Assembly: GCA_026461385.1 (NCBI GenBank)
Contig: JAPJNB010000047.1
Coordinates: forward strand, 1 to 35,919
Length of the DNA: 35,919 nt
Reading direction: 5' to 3'
Source of the DNA: Akkermansiaceae bacterium
GTDB taxonomy: Bacteria > Verrucomicrobiota > Verrucomicrobiia > Verrucomicrobiales > Akkermansiaceae
Shown here: positions 34,448 to 35,919 of the stretch, piece by piece
Numbering within the stretch: position 1 is the first letter of the stretch
Layout of the letters: every line of letters begins with the position of its first letter
Notes under the pieces: generated by a model
Database searches by the model: none
What the model was told of the DNA's origin: nothing
What the model saw: the letters and a program-made list of their open reading frames with translations, nothing else
Translations under genes and position numbers: made by a program

Positions 34448-35530
34448 TCAGCGATGGGCTTCAAAGGGGGAAGACTTCGGGAAATCTGCGGCATTCATGT
34501 CTTGCGCATCGATCAACACCGAGGCGAGACTCTAGTATGGATGCTTTAGATTGGTTTGTAATTTTAGGAATTTAATGCGGTGAATGTGCCAGATATACAT
34601 GGCATGAGCTGGCATGGATTTGACGAACATCTCAAATTCAGGGTATGCATGTTCTTTCTCGGTGACTTGGATCTAGGCGTCTTGGGAATTGCCTCCACTC
34701 CGAAGTTCAAGCTGCATGTTTTTTAGGGTGATGGCTTCCACGGGGTAGTTCGTGATTTCATTAATGAGAATTCCAAGCATACCAATATTTTTCGCTTTGA
34801 CGTTTCTGATCGTTACATCGTGCACCAATCCTGGTGTTTGACGCGGTTTGTTACTTTCGCGGAATGTGTTCATTCGTGAGCCGCGGCGGATGTTAATAAG
34901 TGCCGCCACTGCGTTCATATTAAAATCATGGATTAGTATTTGGCGAAGGTCCCCTTCGTCGACGGTATAAGGGCAATACAAGCTATATCCGTTTTCGTTA
35001 TATTACACTTTGAGGTTATTTGATAAAAGCCATCAATCGGATCGGTACGAAATTTGATTGCATTGGTGCGCCTTCATGTTTGTGCTGCAGTCAATGTTGA
35101 TTCCAGCATTATTGTGGATCTCCAAGTCGCGACTGATGATGGTTAGATTTTCGACCAATGCACCTTTGGTTTGATAGAAATCGAGTGTTCATGTGCTAGG
35201 GTTGATGATTCGGACATCGCGGACGGTGACGTTTGAGTAGCGTACCCTACGCAGCAGAAAGGGCCGAACGGTGTACGGATGCTGTTTTGATTTGGACAGT
35301 TCCTGTTAGATAGCGGCTAGGCTGAAAAGAAAGTGTCCCTCCGCGGCTGCTGAATCGGCATCAATGTCTCTTTGGATGTTGGTGGTGTTCAGGGTGATCC
35401 CGTCGCCAGAAACGCCAAGGGTCGTGACGTCGGTGGATTTTTCGGTGCTCGCATGAGCAAAAGATGCAAGCAGATCGAGTGCAAGGATCGTCCAAAGGCT
35501 CTAGTTGACGAATGATTTGAGCAGAGGCAT
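34448..35530 (-). pseudogene. GH28 polygalacturonase-like gene, heavily decayed
   Basis: Reading the minus strand from ATG 35530 gives a signal-like start (MPLLKSFVN, stop, SLWTILALDLLASFAHA). Family-like pieces follow in shifting frames: VSGDGITLNTTNIQRDIDA, SNVTVRDVRIINPS, TLDFYQTKGALVENLTI, SRDLEIHNNAGINIDC, then VHDVTIRNVKAKNIGMLGI. After a stop at 34673 the frame continues with VTEKEHAYPEFEMF and VLIDAQDMNAADFPKSSPF. Several stops and frameshifts, plus missing catalytic blocks, make a working pectinase impossible. GH28 enzymes cleave galacturonan or rhamnogalacturonan, matching the rhamnose theme elsewhere in the window. Confidence 0.75.
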
Positions 35531-35853
35531 GGGTGATTTACTGGTGGGCTTCGTCGCTGAGTACCTATGAATACCACATGGGCCGCTGTTTCGTGCAAGC
35601 CACCAATCGGGTCAATCGGGTCAATCGGGGGTTGGGTTTTGGTAGTGTGAAGTTTGTGAAGACCATTGAGTCAGATTCCATCTTGACGTAACCCGCTTGG
35701 GCGACTCTTGGCGGGTTAGACGCTCGCTCTTTGACTGGTTGGGGGTTGCTGGTGGGGCGTATTGTAAACTGATGAGCTCATCAAACAACCAAACAAGCCG
35801 ATCAAAATGGCGATCTAGGATCCTACGTCGTGATTCCTTTTTTTAAATCCCTC
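35531..35853. other. Intergenic region with short repeats
   Basis: It holds three tandem copies of CAATCGGGT/G (35604-35630) and a 7-bp inverted repeat AACCCGC (35690-35696) / GCGGGTT (35711-35717). No gene or clear promoter is recognised. Confidence 0.4.
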
Positions 35854-35919
35854 ATGCTCCATAAAATCGTGCTGGCGGCTGAAGCTGCACCTCGCATTTT
35901 CCGTGCGCCCGATGCCCGC
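35854..35919 (+). CDS. Possible gene start cut by the right edge
   Basis: From ATG 35854 (or GTG 35830) the frame stays open to the edge and reads MLHKIVLAAEAAPRIFRAPDAR. It is too short to assign. The frame has no stop from 35776 on. Confidence 0.25.
   Translation, partial: MLHKIVLAAEAAPRIFRAPDAR

Noticed and set aside
35690..35720. Third attC-like site (GTTAGAC core with a flanking inverted repeat)
   Set aside because: The 7-bp inverted repeat does not align with R''/L'' spacing, and no complementary RYYYAAC partner exists nearby.
1..35919. CRISPR arrays, tRNA or rRNA genes
   Set aside because: No regularly spaced direct repeats and no recognisable tRNA or rRNA sequence were seen on either strand.

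Overview
The window looks like a chromosomal segment of a Gram-negative, moderately GC-rich bacterium, most likely a member of the Verrucomicrobiota. The reasons are an LPS gene (lpxB), signal peptides and lipoboxes on many products, and a mix of S1 sulfatase, GH78 rhamnosidase, GH28 remnant and FucP-like sugar permease with hflKC, polA and hemL. The phylum assignment is inference from gene content, not from a marker gene.

Left part (1-4280). The tail of a fucose/rhamnose-type sugar permease is followed by about 0.8 kb without an intact gene. That stretch holds a decayed rhodanese fragment and a lone terminal repeat of a small interspersed element. Next comes an AT-richer block that I read as two integron gene cassettes without a visible integrase. 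The first carries a two-gene type II restriction-modification system (methylase with an N-terminal helix-turn-helix, then a PD-(D/E)XK nuclease) and ends in a well-formed 129-bp attC site. The second carries a small novel lipoprotein, and its attC is cut by a copy of the interspersed repeat.

Sugar and sulfate part (4280-12460). A PstS-like substrate-binding protein is followed by an S1 sulfatase tightly bracketed by two copies of the ~300-bp repeat. Then come an overlapping L,D-transpeptidase/rhodanese pair, a RhaS-like AraC regulator, a divergent truncated N-terminal fragment of L-rhamnose isomerase, and a GH78 alpha-L-rhamnosidase. A heavily decayed GH28 polygalacturonase-like pseudogene lies at the far right (34448-35530). 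Together these suggest a pectin/rhamnose utilisation capacity that is eroding at this locus.

Housekeeping part (12500-23150). Here are an adenylate-kinase-like protein with an extra C-terminal domain, a two-gene TPM-domain-like pair, hflK-hflC, a membrane-anchored unknown, a YyaL/DUF255 thioredoxin-like protein, an NTF2-like protein, hemL and an MDR-family reductase.

Metal efflux part (23230-29780). A five-gene cluster encodes a His/Cys-rich secreted protein, a TolC-type outer membrane channel, an RND adaptor with an unusual C-terminal membrane segment, an HME-type RND pump, and a small secreted protein ending in a Cys/His cluster.

Right part. Guanine deaminase faces polA and lpxB, which are on the opposite strand. 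The GH28 pseudogene follows, then a short intergenic region and a possible gene start at the edge.
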